Shown piece by piece: positions 1-7,714 of a stretch of DNA of 12,407 nucleotides; positions within the stretch are counted from its first letter, which is position 1; each line of letters starts with the position of its first letter. The stretch spans positions 1 through 12,407 of the forward strand of contig JBNGCY010000067.1 in assembly GCA_049975505.1 (NCBI GenBank), given 5' to 3'. The notes beneath the pieces are model-generated. The model saw nothing but the letters and a program-made list of their open reading frames with translations, searched no databases and was not told the DNA's origin. Position numbers and translations under genes: made by a program. Source of the DNA: JAIVHC01 sp049975505. GTDB lineage: Bacteria; Desulfobacterota; Desulfuromonadia; Desulfuromonadales; Desulfuromonadaceae.

Positions 1-1
1 C

Positions 2-46
2 AGGATTTTGGCTGTTTTTGGGGGCTTAAGTGTTAAACTTGGGCTG
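2..46 (+). other. nrfH: Out-of-frame N-terminal anchor segment of nrfH
   Basis: Read in the frame starting at base 2, this stretch gives RILAVFGGLSVKLG, a basic and then hydrophobic run that resembles the start of an NrfH membrane anchor, before reaching TGA at 47-49. The main NrfH frame, one base off, has TAA at 34-36. Adding one G to the GGG run at 41-43 would join this segment directly to AVMMVVVFV and rebuild one continuous transmembrane helix. The true start codon would lie just before the window. The frameshift is inferred from the fit to the NrfH family and could be a sequencing error or a real mutation. Confidence 0.6.
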
Positions 47-528
47 TGATGATGGTGGTGGTTTTTGTCACTCTGGTGTACGAATCCAGAGCCCTTTCGT
101 ATCTGTCCTCGGATCCGAAGGTGTGCATAACCTGCCATACCATGAACACACACTATGCCACCTGGCAGCACAGCTCACACCGGGAGCAGGCCACCTGTGT
201 CGACTGTCACCTTCCACGTGATTCGTTCGTCAAAAAGATGTTTGCCAAATCGATTGACGGCTACAACCATTCGGTGGCCATGACCTTTGGAACCTACGGC
301 AAGAATCTGCGCGTTACCGCCAATGCGGCAGAGCGCATCCAGAACAACTGCATTTCGTGCCATCGCGAAGCTGTGGATCAGATGCACGAGAACAGCGAAC
401 GCTACGCCAGGTTTGATGACGAAGTCCCCATGGGGCGGCGCTGCTGGGACTGCCACCGCATGGTGCCCCACGGGCGTACCAAGAGTCTGTTGTCAACACC
501 GGATAACCTGGGCGTAAAAGAACTTTAA
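46..528 (+). CDS. nrfH: NrfH, tetraheme quinol dehydrogenase subunit of nitrite reductase (N-terminus apparently frameshifted)
   Basis: NrfH is a membrane-anchored NapC/NirT-family cytochrome c that takes electrons from menaquinol and passes them to NrfA in the periplasm. Four CxxCH heme motifs are visible, numbering from the GTG at 46: C27-H31, C51-H55, C102-H106 and C133-H137. The first is followed by T-M (Met33), the unusual axial Met of NrfH. SYLSSDPK, YATWQHSSH and the C-terminal TPDNLGV closely match the Wolinella-type protein as I recall it. The open frame begins with only about 11 hydrophobic residues, too short for the usual anchor helix, and no good ribosome binding site precedes GTG46, ATG49 or ATG52. 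The missing half of the helix lies in another frame just upstream. The gene ends 33 bases before nrfA, so they form an nrfHA operon. Identity is near certain; whether this copy makes an intact anchor is uncertain. Confidence 0.93.
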   Translation: MMMVVVFVTLVYESRALSYLSSDPKVCITCHTMNTHYATWQHSSHREQATCVDCHLPRDSFVKKMFAKSIDGYNHSVAMTFGTYGKNLRVTANAAERIQNNCISCHREAVDQMHENSERYARFDDEVPMGRRCWDCHRMVPHGRTKSLLSTPDNLGVKEL

Positions 529-561
529 TCCCCTCGTTGGTATATTTCAGGAGAGAAGCGT

Positions 562-2076
562 ATGAACAAATCGACAATCGTAATAATTGTGTCCGTATTT
601 GCAACAGTGGTGATGCTGTTGCTTCTTGGCCCGATCCGGGGCAACAAGGCGGATCAGGCCATGATCAATACCGTGCCGGAGATCAAGGAACTCGAACCCC
701 GCAGCGCCGAGTGGGGCAAGTACTTTCCGCGCCAGTACGATGCCTACATGGCCACCAAAGAAAGTGATGATATTGATGATATTCTGAAAAAGGATCCGAA
801 CCTGGTGGTGCTCTGGGCCGGATACGGATTCTCTAAGGACTACAACGCGCCGCGCGGCCACTACTATATGCTCGAAGATAACATCAACACCCTGCGTACC
901 GGAGCGCCGGTGGATGAAAAGAGTGGTCCCATGCCTACTGCGTGCTGGACGTGTAAATCGCCGGATGTTCTGCGGGTGATGGAAGAAAAGAGCGAACTTG
1001 AGTTCTTTACCGGTAAGTGGGCACGCTGGGGCGACGAGATTGTCAATCCCATCGGCTGTGCCGACTGCCACGACAACGAGACCATGCAGCTGAGCGTCAA
1101 GCGTAATTTCCTCGCGCGTGCTCTGGATGCCGAAGGAAGTGAGCCCTTTGATGAGGCCTCGCATCAGGATATGCGCACCCTGGTCTGCGTGCAGTGCCAT
1201 GCGGAATACTACTTCAAAAAGACCGACTGGGAAGACCCCGACGGCAAGGAGCACACCGCAGGCGTGGTTACTTTCCCCTGGGATAATGGTTTCTCGGTAG
1301 AGGCAATTGAAGAGTACTATGATGAGCGCAAATTTATTGACTGGACCCACAAGCTGAGTAAAGCCCCGATGCTCAAGGCCCAGCATCCCGGCTACGAGAC
1401 CTTCAAGACCGGTATCCATGCCCAGAACGGTCTGGCCTGTGCCGACTGCCACATGCCTTATAAGCGCGAAGGTGGAGTGAAATACTCTGATCACAAGATC
1501 GGCAGTCCGCTGGATAATATCGCCAATGTCTGTCTGAACTGTCATGGTGGCAGCGAAGAGGAGTTCAAGCAGATTGTGGAGCGCAAGCTCGAGCGCAAGG
1601 AGGAACTTGCCGCCGCAGCTACCGACGTAATCGCCAAGGCGCATTTTGAAGCGGCCAAGGCGTGGGAGCTCGGGGCTACCGAGGAGGAGATGACACCGGC
1701 GCTCATGGATATCCGCCATGCCCAGTGGCGCTGGGACTTTGGGGTGGCATCCCACGGCGGTTTCTTCCACGCTCCCGAAGAGACCCTGCGCATCCTGAGC
1801 ACCGCCATCGACAAAGGACATGCGGCGCGTCTGAAGCTGCGCGTCATTCTCGCGAAGTACGGTGAGCCTGAGTACGAAGGGCCAGAGTTCTCCAATAAGG
1901 AAGAAGCGCAGGAGCTCATCGGCCTGCAGATGGATAAACTGGTGGACGAGAAGATCACCTTCCTCAACACCCTGCGTGAAGAGTGGATCCAGAAAGCTGC
2001 CCACTCCGGCAAGGAGATCTACGATCCCAAAACCGAAGTGAAGGAGTTCAAGACTTCATACGCAGATGAGAAGTAA
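562..2076 (+). CDS. nrfA: NrfA, pentaheme cytochrome c nitrite reductase (ammonia-forming)
   Basis: This periplasmic enzyme reduces nitrite to ammonium with six electrons, the terminal step of dissimilatory nitrate reduction to ammonium. At 504 residues it is normal length. Residues 6-22 form a hydrophobic signal or anchor segment. The catalytic heme has the diagnostic CxxCK motif (C128-K132). The other four hemes are C166-H170, C209-H213, C293-H297 and C324-H328. By alignment with Wolinella NrfA at a constant offset of two, the active-site residues are Arg112, Lys132, Tyr216 and His275, and the calcium ligands include Glu215 and Gln274. The AQHP motif is followed by Gly rather than the Glu of E. 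coli. HGGFFH (398-403) carries a conserved distal heme ligand. The start is ATG562 with AGGAGA about 7 bases upstream. It follows nrfH by 33 bases and is closed by a strong hairpin. All key residues are present, so it should be active. Confidence 0.98.
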   Translation: MNKSTIVIIVSVFATVVMLLLLGPIRGNKADQAMINTVPEIKELEPRSAEWGKYFPRQYDAYMATKESDDIDDILKKDPNLVVLWAGYGFSKDYNAPRGHYYMLEDNINTLRTGAPVDEKSGPMPTACWTCKSPDVLRVMEEKSELEFFTGKWARWGDEIVNPIGCADCHDNETMQLSVKRNFLARALDAEGSEPFDEASHQDMRTLVCVQCHAEYYFKKTDWEDPDGKEHTAGVVTFPWDNGFSVEAIEEYYDERKFIDWTHKLSKAPMLKAQHPGYETFKTGIHAQNGLACADCHMPYKREGGVKYSDHKIGSPLDNIANVCLNCHGGSEEEFKQIVERKLERKEELAAAATDVIAKAHFEAAKAWELGATEEEMTPALMDIRHAQWRWDFGVASHGGFFHAPEETLRILSTAIDKGHAARLKLRVILAKYGEPEYEGPEFSNKEEAQELIGLQMDKLVDEKITFLNTLREEWIQKAAHSGKEIYDPKTEVKEFKTSYADEK

Positions 2077-2101
2077 GTGATCTGAAAATAGAGTAACAAC
2101 C

Positions 2102-2139
2102 AAACCGCCCTGGATGCCGCGTGCATTCAGGGCGGTTTT
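2102..2139 (+). terminator. Rho-independent terminator after nrfA, probably bidirectional
   Basis: A long stem pairs AAACCGCCCTGGATGC (2102-2117) with GCATTCAGGGCGGTTT (2123-2138). It contains one G-U pair and a five-base loop (2118-2122), and ends in TTTT on the plus strand. Read on the minus strand, the stem is followed by a T-rich stretch, so it may also stop the convergent ABC exporter operon, whose stop codon lies 26 bases away at 2165. Confidence 0.9.
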
Positions 2140-2164
2140 AGTTTCTCCTCAGCGCAGGTGGCCA

Positions 2165-3946
2165 TTATCTGGCTATGTGTTGCTGTGCTCTGTCCGTCTC
2201 CAGCTGCTGGATGCGCCACAGGCGGGCGTAGCGTCCCTCGGCGGCCATCAACTCCTGATGCGTGCCCTGCTCAGATACGCGCCCGTGGTGCAGAACCACG
2301 ATGTGATCCGCTTCGGCAGCAAGGCGCAGGTGATGCACGATCATCAGGGTGGTGCGTCCCCCGGCGACGCTGCGCATTCCGGCGTAGATCATCTCCTCAC
2401 TGTCGCCATCGAGGTGGCTCGTGGCTTCATCGAGGATGATGATGGGGGGAGCAAGGATCTGGGCGCGGGTGAGGCACAACAGCTGGCGCTCACCGCTGGA
2501 GAGATTCTTGCCGTGCTCTACCAGCTGCCCTTCAAGGCCACCGAGACGCTCCACTACATAGCGCGCGCCGGTTGTTTCAATTGCGTCCAACAGAGTAGCG
2601 TCATCGAGATGCCCGTGGGGATCGAGGTTGGCGCGCACCGTGCCGGAGAACAGAAACGGCTCCTGCGAAACCCAGCCCACCATGCGGCGTAATACCGCTT
2701 TATCCATACACGTGACATCGACGCCGTTGACCCGCACCTGCCCCCGATCCGCAGCATAGAACCCGAGAAGAAGCTGGGTCAGGGTGCTCTTGCCGCTCCC
2801 GGTCTCCCCCACGAGGGCGACACATTGCCCCGGTTCGAGGCTGAAGCTCACCTCCTTGAGGACCGATTCGCCCGGAAGGTAGGCAAAGGTGACGTTGTCG
2901 AACTCCACCCGCCCCTCTCCGGGAACTTCGCGCTTGCCGTGCTGGGGTTCATCCTCCTGATCGAGGATGTCGAAGATCCGCTCCAGGGAGGCATTGCTGG
3001 TCTGAAGGACGGAGAACTTCGACGCCAGATCGGTCAAGGGCATGAAGAACTTGCGTGAGTATTCGATAAACGCCACCAAAGTACCGAAGGTGGCCGTTTG
3101 CTGTATCACTTCAGCGCCGCCCTTCCACAGGATTGCCGCCACTGCGAGACTCCCGAAGATATGTACACTTGCGTAGAACACCGCCTCCAGCGTGACCCAG
3201 TTCAGTGCGCTTTTGCGATACTGATCCTGCAACGCATCGAACTCCTTGCTGCTGCGCGCCTCCTGGCTGAAGATCTGCACCTCGGCAATCCCGCTGGTGC
3301 GCTCGGAGATAAATGCATTCAGGGTCGCCTGACGCGCACGCAGTTGGCGCATCACCCGGCGCATGGGGCCACGCAGGAGGATAATCAATAACACCATGAA
3401 CGGCACCACCCCGAACGCCACCAGCGACAGGGGCACGTTAATGGAGAGCATGATGGCAAAGATCAGCAGGATGGTAGCGATATCGCCGATGGCGGAGATG
3501 ATCCCTGAGCCGAACAGATCGCCTACATGTTCGATATCGGTGGTCAGGCGGGTGAGGATGCGTCCGGAGGGCTGCCAGTCGTACCAGGAGCGCGGCAGGC
3601 GCATGAGCTTGGCAAAGCCGATGCGGCGCAGATCGGCCATGATGTGCTGCCCCACAATCTGTACGCACCAGCCCTGCGCAAACACCAAACCAGCTTCGAC
3701 ACACAGCACCGCCACGAGCATGGCGGCGATGGGGAGGAGACCCTGGAGGTTGCCGGGGACGATGCAGTCGTCAATTGCGGTTTTTATCAGCAGGGGCGAG
3801 GCGATGCGCGCCATCGAGATGAGCGGCAACAGGAGCAGTCCCGTAAGGGCGAGTTTGCGATACGGGCGAATGAAGGGGAAAAAGCGTTTCAGAATCTTCC
3901 CGTCGAAGTGGCGCCCACGGATTTCGTCACTCGAACCCGGATTCAT
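2165..3946 (-). CDS. Heterodimeric ABC exporter, catalytic half (MdlB/BmrD-like)
   Basis: This is a 593-residue type IV ABC exporter half-transporter. An N-terminal domain with about six membrane helices (roughly residues 25-320) is fused to a C-terminal nucleotide-binding domain. It has a complete Walker A (GETGSGKS, Lys386), Walker B with catalytic glutamate (D506-E507) and H-loop His538. The signature is LSSGE (482-486) rather than LSGGQ. It overlaps the upstream partner by four bases (ATGA) and has GGAGG just before its ATG, so the two are translationally coupled and probably form one heterodimer. In that dimer this subunit supplies the working Walker motifs, while its LSSGE faces the partner's degenerate site. 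Substrate is unknown; drug, lipid or peptide export are family possibilities. MdlAB of E. coli and BmrCD of Bacillus are the nearest recognisable types. Confidence 0.92.
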   Translation of the reverse strand: MNPGSSDEIRGRHFDGKILKRFFPFIRPYRKLALTGLLLLPLISMARIASPLLIKTAIDDCIVPGNLQGLLPIAAMLVAVLCVEAGLVFAQGWCVQIVGQHIMADLRRIGFAKLMRLPRSWYDWQPSGRILTRLTTDIEHVGDLFGSGIISAIGDIATILLIFAIMLSINVPLSLVAFGVVPFMVLLIILLRGPMRRVMRQLRARQATLNAFISERTSGIAEVQIFSQEARSSKEFDALQDQYRKSALNWVTLEAVFYASVHIFGSLAVAAILWKGGAEVIQQTATFGTLVAFIEYSRKFFMPLTDLASKFSVLQTSNASLERIFDILDQEDEPQHGKREVPGEGRVEFDNVTFAYLPGESVLKEVSFSLEPGQCVALVGETGSGKSTLTQLLLGFYAADRGQVRVNGVDVTCMDKAVLRRMVGWVSQEPFLFSGTVRANLDPHGHLDDATLLDAIETTGARYVVERLGGLEGQLVEHGKNLSSGERQLLCLTRAQILAPPIIILDEATSHLDGDSEEMIYAGMRSVAGGRTTLMIVHHLRLAAEADHIVVLHHGRVSEQGTHQELMAAEGRYARLWRIQQLETDRAQQHIAR

Positions 3947-5676
3947 AGCCCCTCCATTTCATGGTGGAGTTGTTCGCGCTCCCACAGGCGTGCATATTCA
4001 CCCTTCATCTTTAACAGACTTGTATGATTGCCTTGTTCAATTATTTCTCCGCTATTTAACACTATAATATGATCCGCTCCCTGGAGGATGGAGACCCGGC
4101 TCGAGGCAAACAGCAGGGTACGTTCCTGTATCTGCTCCCGGAGAGCTTCCCACACCTTGCGGGATGTGACCGTATCGAGATGACTGAAGGGATCATCCAG
4201 GAGCCACAGGCCGCGGTCGCGCGCAAGGGCGCGCGCTATCCCGACACGCTGGCGCTGCCCGCCCGAGAGGGTCAGGCCTCCCTCCCCGATGCGGGTCTCG
4301 AGACCGTGGCGGAATTGCTCAATCTCGTTCGCCAGCGCCACCGTGCGTGTTATCTCCTTCAACGCCTCAGGGGCCAGATCAGGAGCGGCAAAACGCAGAT
4401 TATCCGCGAGAGAGCCACTGAAGAGTTTCCCTTCCTGCAGTACCGCACACAGGCGCTGGCTGTGCCGCTGACGGTCGCTATTGGCCATATCTTCGCCGTC
4501 GATAAACACCTGTCCCGGCGCGACCGGATAGCGTCCGCTCAAGAGGTGGAGCAGCGCGCTCTTGCCGCTCGCGACCCCACCGGTTATCCCGAGAGTGGAG
4601 CCTGCGGGGATATCCAGATTGAGATGGTGGAGGACCGGCTTATCCGCATTGAAACCGAAGCTCGCATCGCGCAGGGTTATATGGGGAGCCTTTGTAGCTT
4701 CCGGCGGCGTTTCAAGCTGGGGAACGGGCTCATCCAGATCGAGGAGGAGGCTGATGCGCTCCATTCCCACCGCAGCACGCTGGACCAGGGTGAGGATCCA
4801 GCCCAGAAGCATGGTGGGCATGGTGAGCTGAACCAGATAGGCGTTGAACGCCACCAGATCCCCGAGTTGCAGGGTTCCGGCGATAACCTGGCGTCCGCCG
4901 AAATACAGCACGAGCAAAATCCCCATGGGGGTTACTATACTCATGATGGGACCGATGAGGGCGCGCATCTTCGCCATCCCTATCGCCGCATCCAGGTAGT
5001 GGGAATTAAGGTCGTCGAACTGCGCACAGCGCACCTCCTGAAATCCGCTGCTGCGCAGACTCAACTGGCCGCGGATCGATTCCTCCACCATGTCGCTGAT
5101 GCTCCCGAGGCGCTCCTGCACCTGGCCCGAATAGTGGAGCAGGCGGCGGCTGACCTTTTTGATCCCCAGCAGCAACAACGGAAACGGCAGCAGCGCTGCC
5201 ACGGTAAGAGAGGGCGACATCCACACCATCAGGCTGATGGAGATGGTGTATACCACGGCCGCATTTACCAGGGACACCAGGCCGAATCCGGTTACCATAC
5301 GCACATTGGTGAGATCGTTGGTGAAGCGCGATACCAGGTCGCCGATGCGATGGCGGTTGAAGAACGGCCCCGGCTGATACAGGAGGCGCTCAAACATGGC
5401 GCGGCGCAGATCCACTTCCACGCGCCGCCCGGTATGGAGAAAGTGGAGGCGTGAGATAATGCGGATACCTCCCCCGGCGAGAGTGGCGAGGACAATCATC
5501 CCAGCGTAGAACTGCACATCCTGCCACTGGCCCTGTTCAATGGCATCGACCCCGAGGCGCAGCAACTGCGGAATCATGAGGAGCAGAGCATTGGTGATGA
5601 TGATCCACACCAATCCAAGCAGCAACACGCGCCGGTACGGGCGCAACCAGGGGAGGAGACGCCGCAGTGATTTCAC
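3943..5676 (-). CDS. Heterodimeric ABC exporter, degenerate half (MdlA/BmrC-like)
   Basis: This is a half-transporter with six predicted membrane helices and one nucleotide-binding domain. Positions below count from the longer GTG start at 5709. Walker A is GGVASGKS (Lys383) and the signature LSGGQRQR (481-488) is canonical. Walker B ends D505-D506, so Asp replaces the catalytic Glu, and the H-loop His is Ser537 (ASSRVS). This is the classic pattern of the non-hydrolysing half of a heterodimeric exporter, and the downstream overlapping gene supplies the active half. The open frame extends to GTG5709, but nothing resembling a ribosome binding site precedes it. GTG5676 has GGAG at 5687-5684 on the minus strand with seven-base spacing, and its product begins with the usual basic KSLRRLLPWLRPYRR. 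I therefore prefer 5676 (577 residues); 5709 remains possible (588 residues). Substrate is unknown. Confidence 0.9.
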   Translation of the reverse strand: MKSLRRLLPWLRPYRRVLLLGLVWIIITNALLLMIPQLLRLGVDAIEQGQWQDVQFYAGMIVLATLAGGGIRIISRLHFLHTGRRVEVDLRRAMFERLLYQPGPFFNRHRIGDLVSRFTNDLTNVRMVTGFGLVSLVNAAVVYTISISLMVWMSPSLTVAALLPFPLLLLGIKKVSRRLLHYSGQVQERLGSISDMVEESIRGQLSLRSSGFQEVRCAQFDDLNSHYLDAAIGMAKMRALIGPIMSIVTPMGILLVLYFGGRQVIAGTLQLGDLVAFNAYLVQLTMPTMLLGWILTLVQRAAVGMERISLLLDLDEPVPQLETPPEATKAPHITLRDASFGFNADKPVLHHLNLDIPAGSTLGITGGVASGKSALLHLLSGRYPVAPGQVFIDGEDMANSDRQRHSQRLCAVLQEGKLFSGSLADNLRFAAPDLAPEALKEITRTVALANEIEQFRHGLETRIGEGGLTLSGGQRQRVGIARALARDRGLWLLDDPFSHLDTVTSRKVWEALREQIQERTLLFASSRVSILQGADHIIVLNSGEIIEQGNHTSLLKMKGEYARLWEREQLHHEMEGL

Positions 5677-5810
5677 AGCATGGCTCCGGAAGGGAGAATT
5701 ATGTGGCACAGAAGGGAATAATCCATGGCGGCTATCTCAACCTATTTCGGCAGGAATTTCCATACCTAATTTTGCACGTGCGCAGATTGATATGTTGTAT
5801 TATGTGTAGA

Positions 5811-5903
5811 TACAAGGGGCAGACCGATGTGTCTGCCCTGGTTGTGCCTTGTTGAAACGATTGTGTGTTGCGAATATGGGCGCACACATCGGTGCGCCCC
5901 TAC
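5811..5903 (-). repeat. Two-headed REP/BIME-like extragenic repeat, copy 1 (inverted)
   Basis: Two palindromes flank a spacer of about 39 bases. The first has stem GGGCAGAC/GTCTGCCC with loop CGATGT (5817-5838). The second has stem GGGCGCAC/GTGCGCCC with loop ACATCG (5878-5899). The loops are reverse complements of each other, so the unit is two heads in inverted orientation. The outer edge at 5896-5903 is GCCCCTAC. The same architecture occurs at 7715-7804 and 7859-7944; this copy is in the opposite orientation. It fills most of the divergent gap between the exporter operon and the antiporter. Such units are typical of non-autonomous REP/BIME or MITE-like elements; no transposase is in the window. 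Confidence 0.85.
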
Positions 5904-5945
5904 TCTGGATTGTACTCCGGTCCCAATTTATGGAGAAATAAACAT

Positions 5946-6917
5946 ATGTGGATAGCTATAATGGCCGTGCTGGTCGGCTTACTCCTCTTGTTGTGGAGCG
6001 CGGATCGTTTTGTGGAAGGGGCGGCGGCGACGGCGCGTCATTTCGGTATGCCCGCACTTCTGATCGGCATGGTGGTTGTGGGCTTCGGCACTTCAGCGCC
6101 GGAGATGGTGGTTTCGGCGCTGGCCGCTGGACAGGGGAATCCCGGCATCGCCCTGGGGAATGCGTATGGTTCAAACATCACCAATATCGCCCTGATCCTT
6201 GGATGCACGGCTCTTATCAGCCCTATAGCGGTGCACTCCCAGGTGTTGCGCAAGGAACTCCCCATCGCGTGTGCGGTGATTCTCCTCGCGGTGTGGCAGA
6301 TATGGGATGGGGAGATATCGCGTGCGGATGCGCTGGTGCTGCTCCTGGTATTCGCGCTCCTTATAGGCTGGACCATCGTGCAGGGGATGCGTAACCCCGG
6401 TGATGCGTTGGGGATTGAGATAGAGGATGAACTGACGCAACACCCCATGCCTCTGAAACGCGCGCTGCTGTGGCTGCTGATCGGGCTGATCTCTCTGGTT
6501 ATCAGTTCGCGTATTCTGGTATGGGGCGCGGTGGAGATTGCGCGCGGCTTCGGGGTCAGCGATCTGATTATCGGTCTCACCGTCATCGCCATCGGCACCT
6601 CCCTGCCCGAACTCGCATCCTCGGTCATTGCGGCGCGCAGGGGGGAGCACGACATCGCCCTCGGGAATGTGCTGGGTTCCAACCTGTTCAATACTCTCGC
6701 CGTAGTGGGAATCGCCGGGGCGATCCATCCCATGCAGCCTGGAAGCGAAGTACTGCAGCGCGACATGCTGGTGATGACTCTTCTGACTGTCTCCCTCTTC
6801 GCCCTCGGATACGGTTTCGGCAAAGAGCGCGGTGGGCGCATCAACCGTATCGAGGGGACATTACTCCTCCTTGTATATGTCGGGTATAATGGATACCTTG
6901 TATCTACGGTTTTGTAG
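5946..6917 (+). CDS. CaCA-family calcium/cation antiporter (YrbG-like)
   Basis: This inner-membrane antiporter of the Ca2+/cation exchanger superfamily probably extrudes Ca2+ against Na+ or K+. At 323 residues it has the bacterial YrbG length with about ten membrane helices. Both alpha-repeats are clear. Repeat 1 has GFGTSAPE (46-53) and GNAYGSNITN (71-80). Repeat 2 has AIGTSLPE (215-222) and GNVLGSNLFN (240-249). The two Glu residues (E53, E222) are the conserved ion-binding acids. The frame is open from 5865, but ATG5946 is preferred: it has GGAG at 5932-5935, the upstream extension would run into repeat copy 1, and MWIAIMAVLVGLLLLLWSAD is a typical first helix. It stands apart from the divergent exporter and is followed 52 bases later by the toxin-antitoxin pair. 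Ion selectivity cannot be read from sequence alone. Confidence 0.95.
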   Translation: MWIAIMAVLVGLLLLLWSADRFVEGAAATARHFGMPALLIGMVVVGFGTSAPEMVVSALAAGQGNPGIALGNAYGSNITNIALILGCTALISPIAVHSQVLRKELPIACAVILLAVWQIWDGEISRADALVLLLVFALLIGWTIVQGMRNPGDALGIEIEDELTQHPMPLKRALLWLLIGLISLVISSRILVWGAVEIARGFGVSDLIIGLTVIAIGTSLPELASSVIAARRGEHDIALGNVLGSNLFNTLAVVGIAGAIHPMQPGSEVLQRDMLVMTLLTVSLFALGYGFGKERGGRINRIEGTLLLLVYVGYNGYLVSTVL

Positions 6918-6969
6918 AAGATTATTCACTTGCGTCCTTTTAGAAGGGATCACACGATGTGGAGATTTT

Positions 6970-7374
6970 ATGCAGCATGATATCCGTTGGAAACAGCGCT
7001 TTGAAAATTACGCCAAAGCGTTTCAGAGTCTGAAGGAAGCTGTTGAGCAGGACAACCTCAACGAGCTGGAACGCAATGGTCTGATTCAGCGCTTTGAGTT
7101 TACTCTGGATCTCTCGTGGAAGGTGCTGAAGGACTATCTGCAGGAAAAGGGCTTTGTCTTTAAGCCCACCCCAAAAGACACCCTGCGCCTGGCGCAACAG
7201 AGTGAGGTTATTGATTACGCCCAGGAGCTGATTGACGGCATTGATATCCGCAACGAACTTTCCCATGATTATAGCGGGGAGAAGTTCAAGCGCTCGGAGC
7301 ATATCCTGCGCGCGGAGACCTTTCCGGCCCTGCAGAAGTTGTACGATTTTTTTGAGGGTGAACTTAAGCAATGA
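6970..7374 (+). CDS. HepT-like HEPN toxin (HI0074 family) of a type VII toxin-antitoxin pair
   Basis: This is a 134-residue all-helical HEPN protein, related to Haemophilus HI0074 (older name: nucleotidyltransferase substrate-binding protein). The motif RNELSHDY at 94-101 is a full RX4HXY: Arg94 and His99 are the RNase residues, and Tyr101 corresponds to the residue that the partner nucleotidyltransferase adenylylates in HepT/MntA systems. The ORF is open from 6832, but ATG6970 is chosen because GGAG lies five bases upstream and the product then begins like HI0074 proteins (MQHDIRWKQRFENY). The next gene overlaps by ATGA, the usual order for this module. In the type VII model HepT cleaves RNA, including tRNA, until modified. 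HI0074-clade members are less studied, so toxicity here is inferred. A promoter of its own is not evident; it may be read from the antiporter. Confidence 0.9.
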   Translation: MQHDIRWKQRFENYAKAFQSLKEAVEQDNLNELERNGLIQRFEFTLDLSWKVLKDYLQEKGFVFKPTPKDTLRLAQQSEVIDYAQELIDGIDIRNELSHDYSGEKFKRSEHILRAETFPALQKLYDFFEGELKQ

Positions 7375-7712
7375 GGGCGGGGTCTTCCAATGAATCTGTG
7401 CATGCCGGCTATGGTCTGACACATAGAGATATGCGGACCATTACGGAGATCTTTGCGCGCTATCCGCACATAAAAAGCGTACAGCTGTTTGGAAGCCGCG
7501 CCAAGGGGGCATTTCACTCCGGCAGCGATATCGATCTGGCCATCATGAATGAAGATGTACCGCCAAAAATTATGCTTCAGCTTCAAAAAGAATTTTCCGA
7601 GAGTTCTCTGCCCTACTTTGTTGATCTGGTGTATTACCCGGAAATTGAATCGGATGCGTTCAGGGAGCATATAGAGCGTGTCGGGGTGGTGATATATTCA
7701 GCAGAAGATTAG
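7371..7712 (+). CDS. MntA-like minimal nucleotidyltransferase antitoxin (HI0073 family)
   Basis: This is a 113-residue minimal nucleotidyltransferase of the DNA polymerase beta superfamily. It carries the complete MntA motif GSX10DXD: G41-S42, then D53 and D55, with the third metal ligand D85 in VDLVYY. LPYFVDL and FREHI resemble HI0073. In characterised type VII pairs this enzyme transfers AMP from ATP to the Tyr of the toxin's RX4HXY motif and silences it. Start ATG7371 overlaps the stop of the HEPN gene by four bases, indicating translational coupling; ATG7431 is a weaker alternative that would still keep the motif. The stop codon is followed within three bases by an extragenic repeat. All catalytic acids are present, so activity is likely. 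Confidence 0.9.
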   Translation: MRAGSSNESVHAGYGLTHRDMRTITEIFARYPHIKSVQLFGSRAKGAFHSGSDIDLAIMNEDVPPKIMLQLQKEFSESSLPYFVDLVYYPEIESDAFREHIERVGVVIYSAED

Positions 7713-7714
7713 CT

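Noticed and set aside
547..2004. A 485-codon open frame on the minus strand opposite nrfA
   Set aside because: It is a shadow of a certain gene: nrfA has all heme motifs, while the antisense frame has no recognisable product and arises from codon bias.
4069..5454. A 461-codon plus-strand frame opposite the first exporter gene
   Set aside because: The minus strand encodes a complete ABC half-transporter with all expected motifs; the plus-strand frame is low-complexity and hydrophilic with no family signal.
6038..6844. Minus-strand frame of 268 codons opposite the antiporter
   Set aside because: It is Pro/Arg/Ser-rich shadow sequence with no ribosome binding site; both CaCA repeats are on the plus strand.
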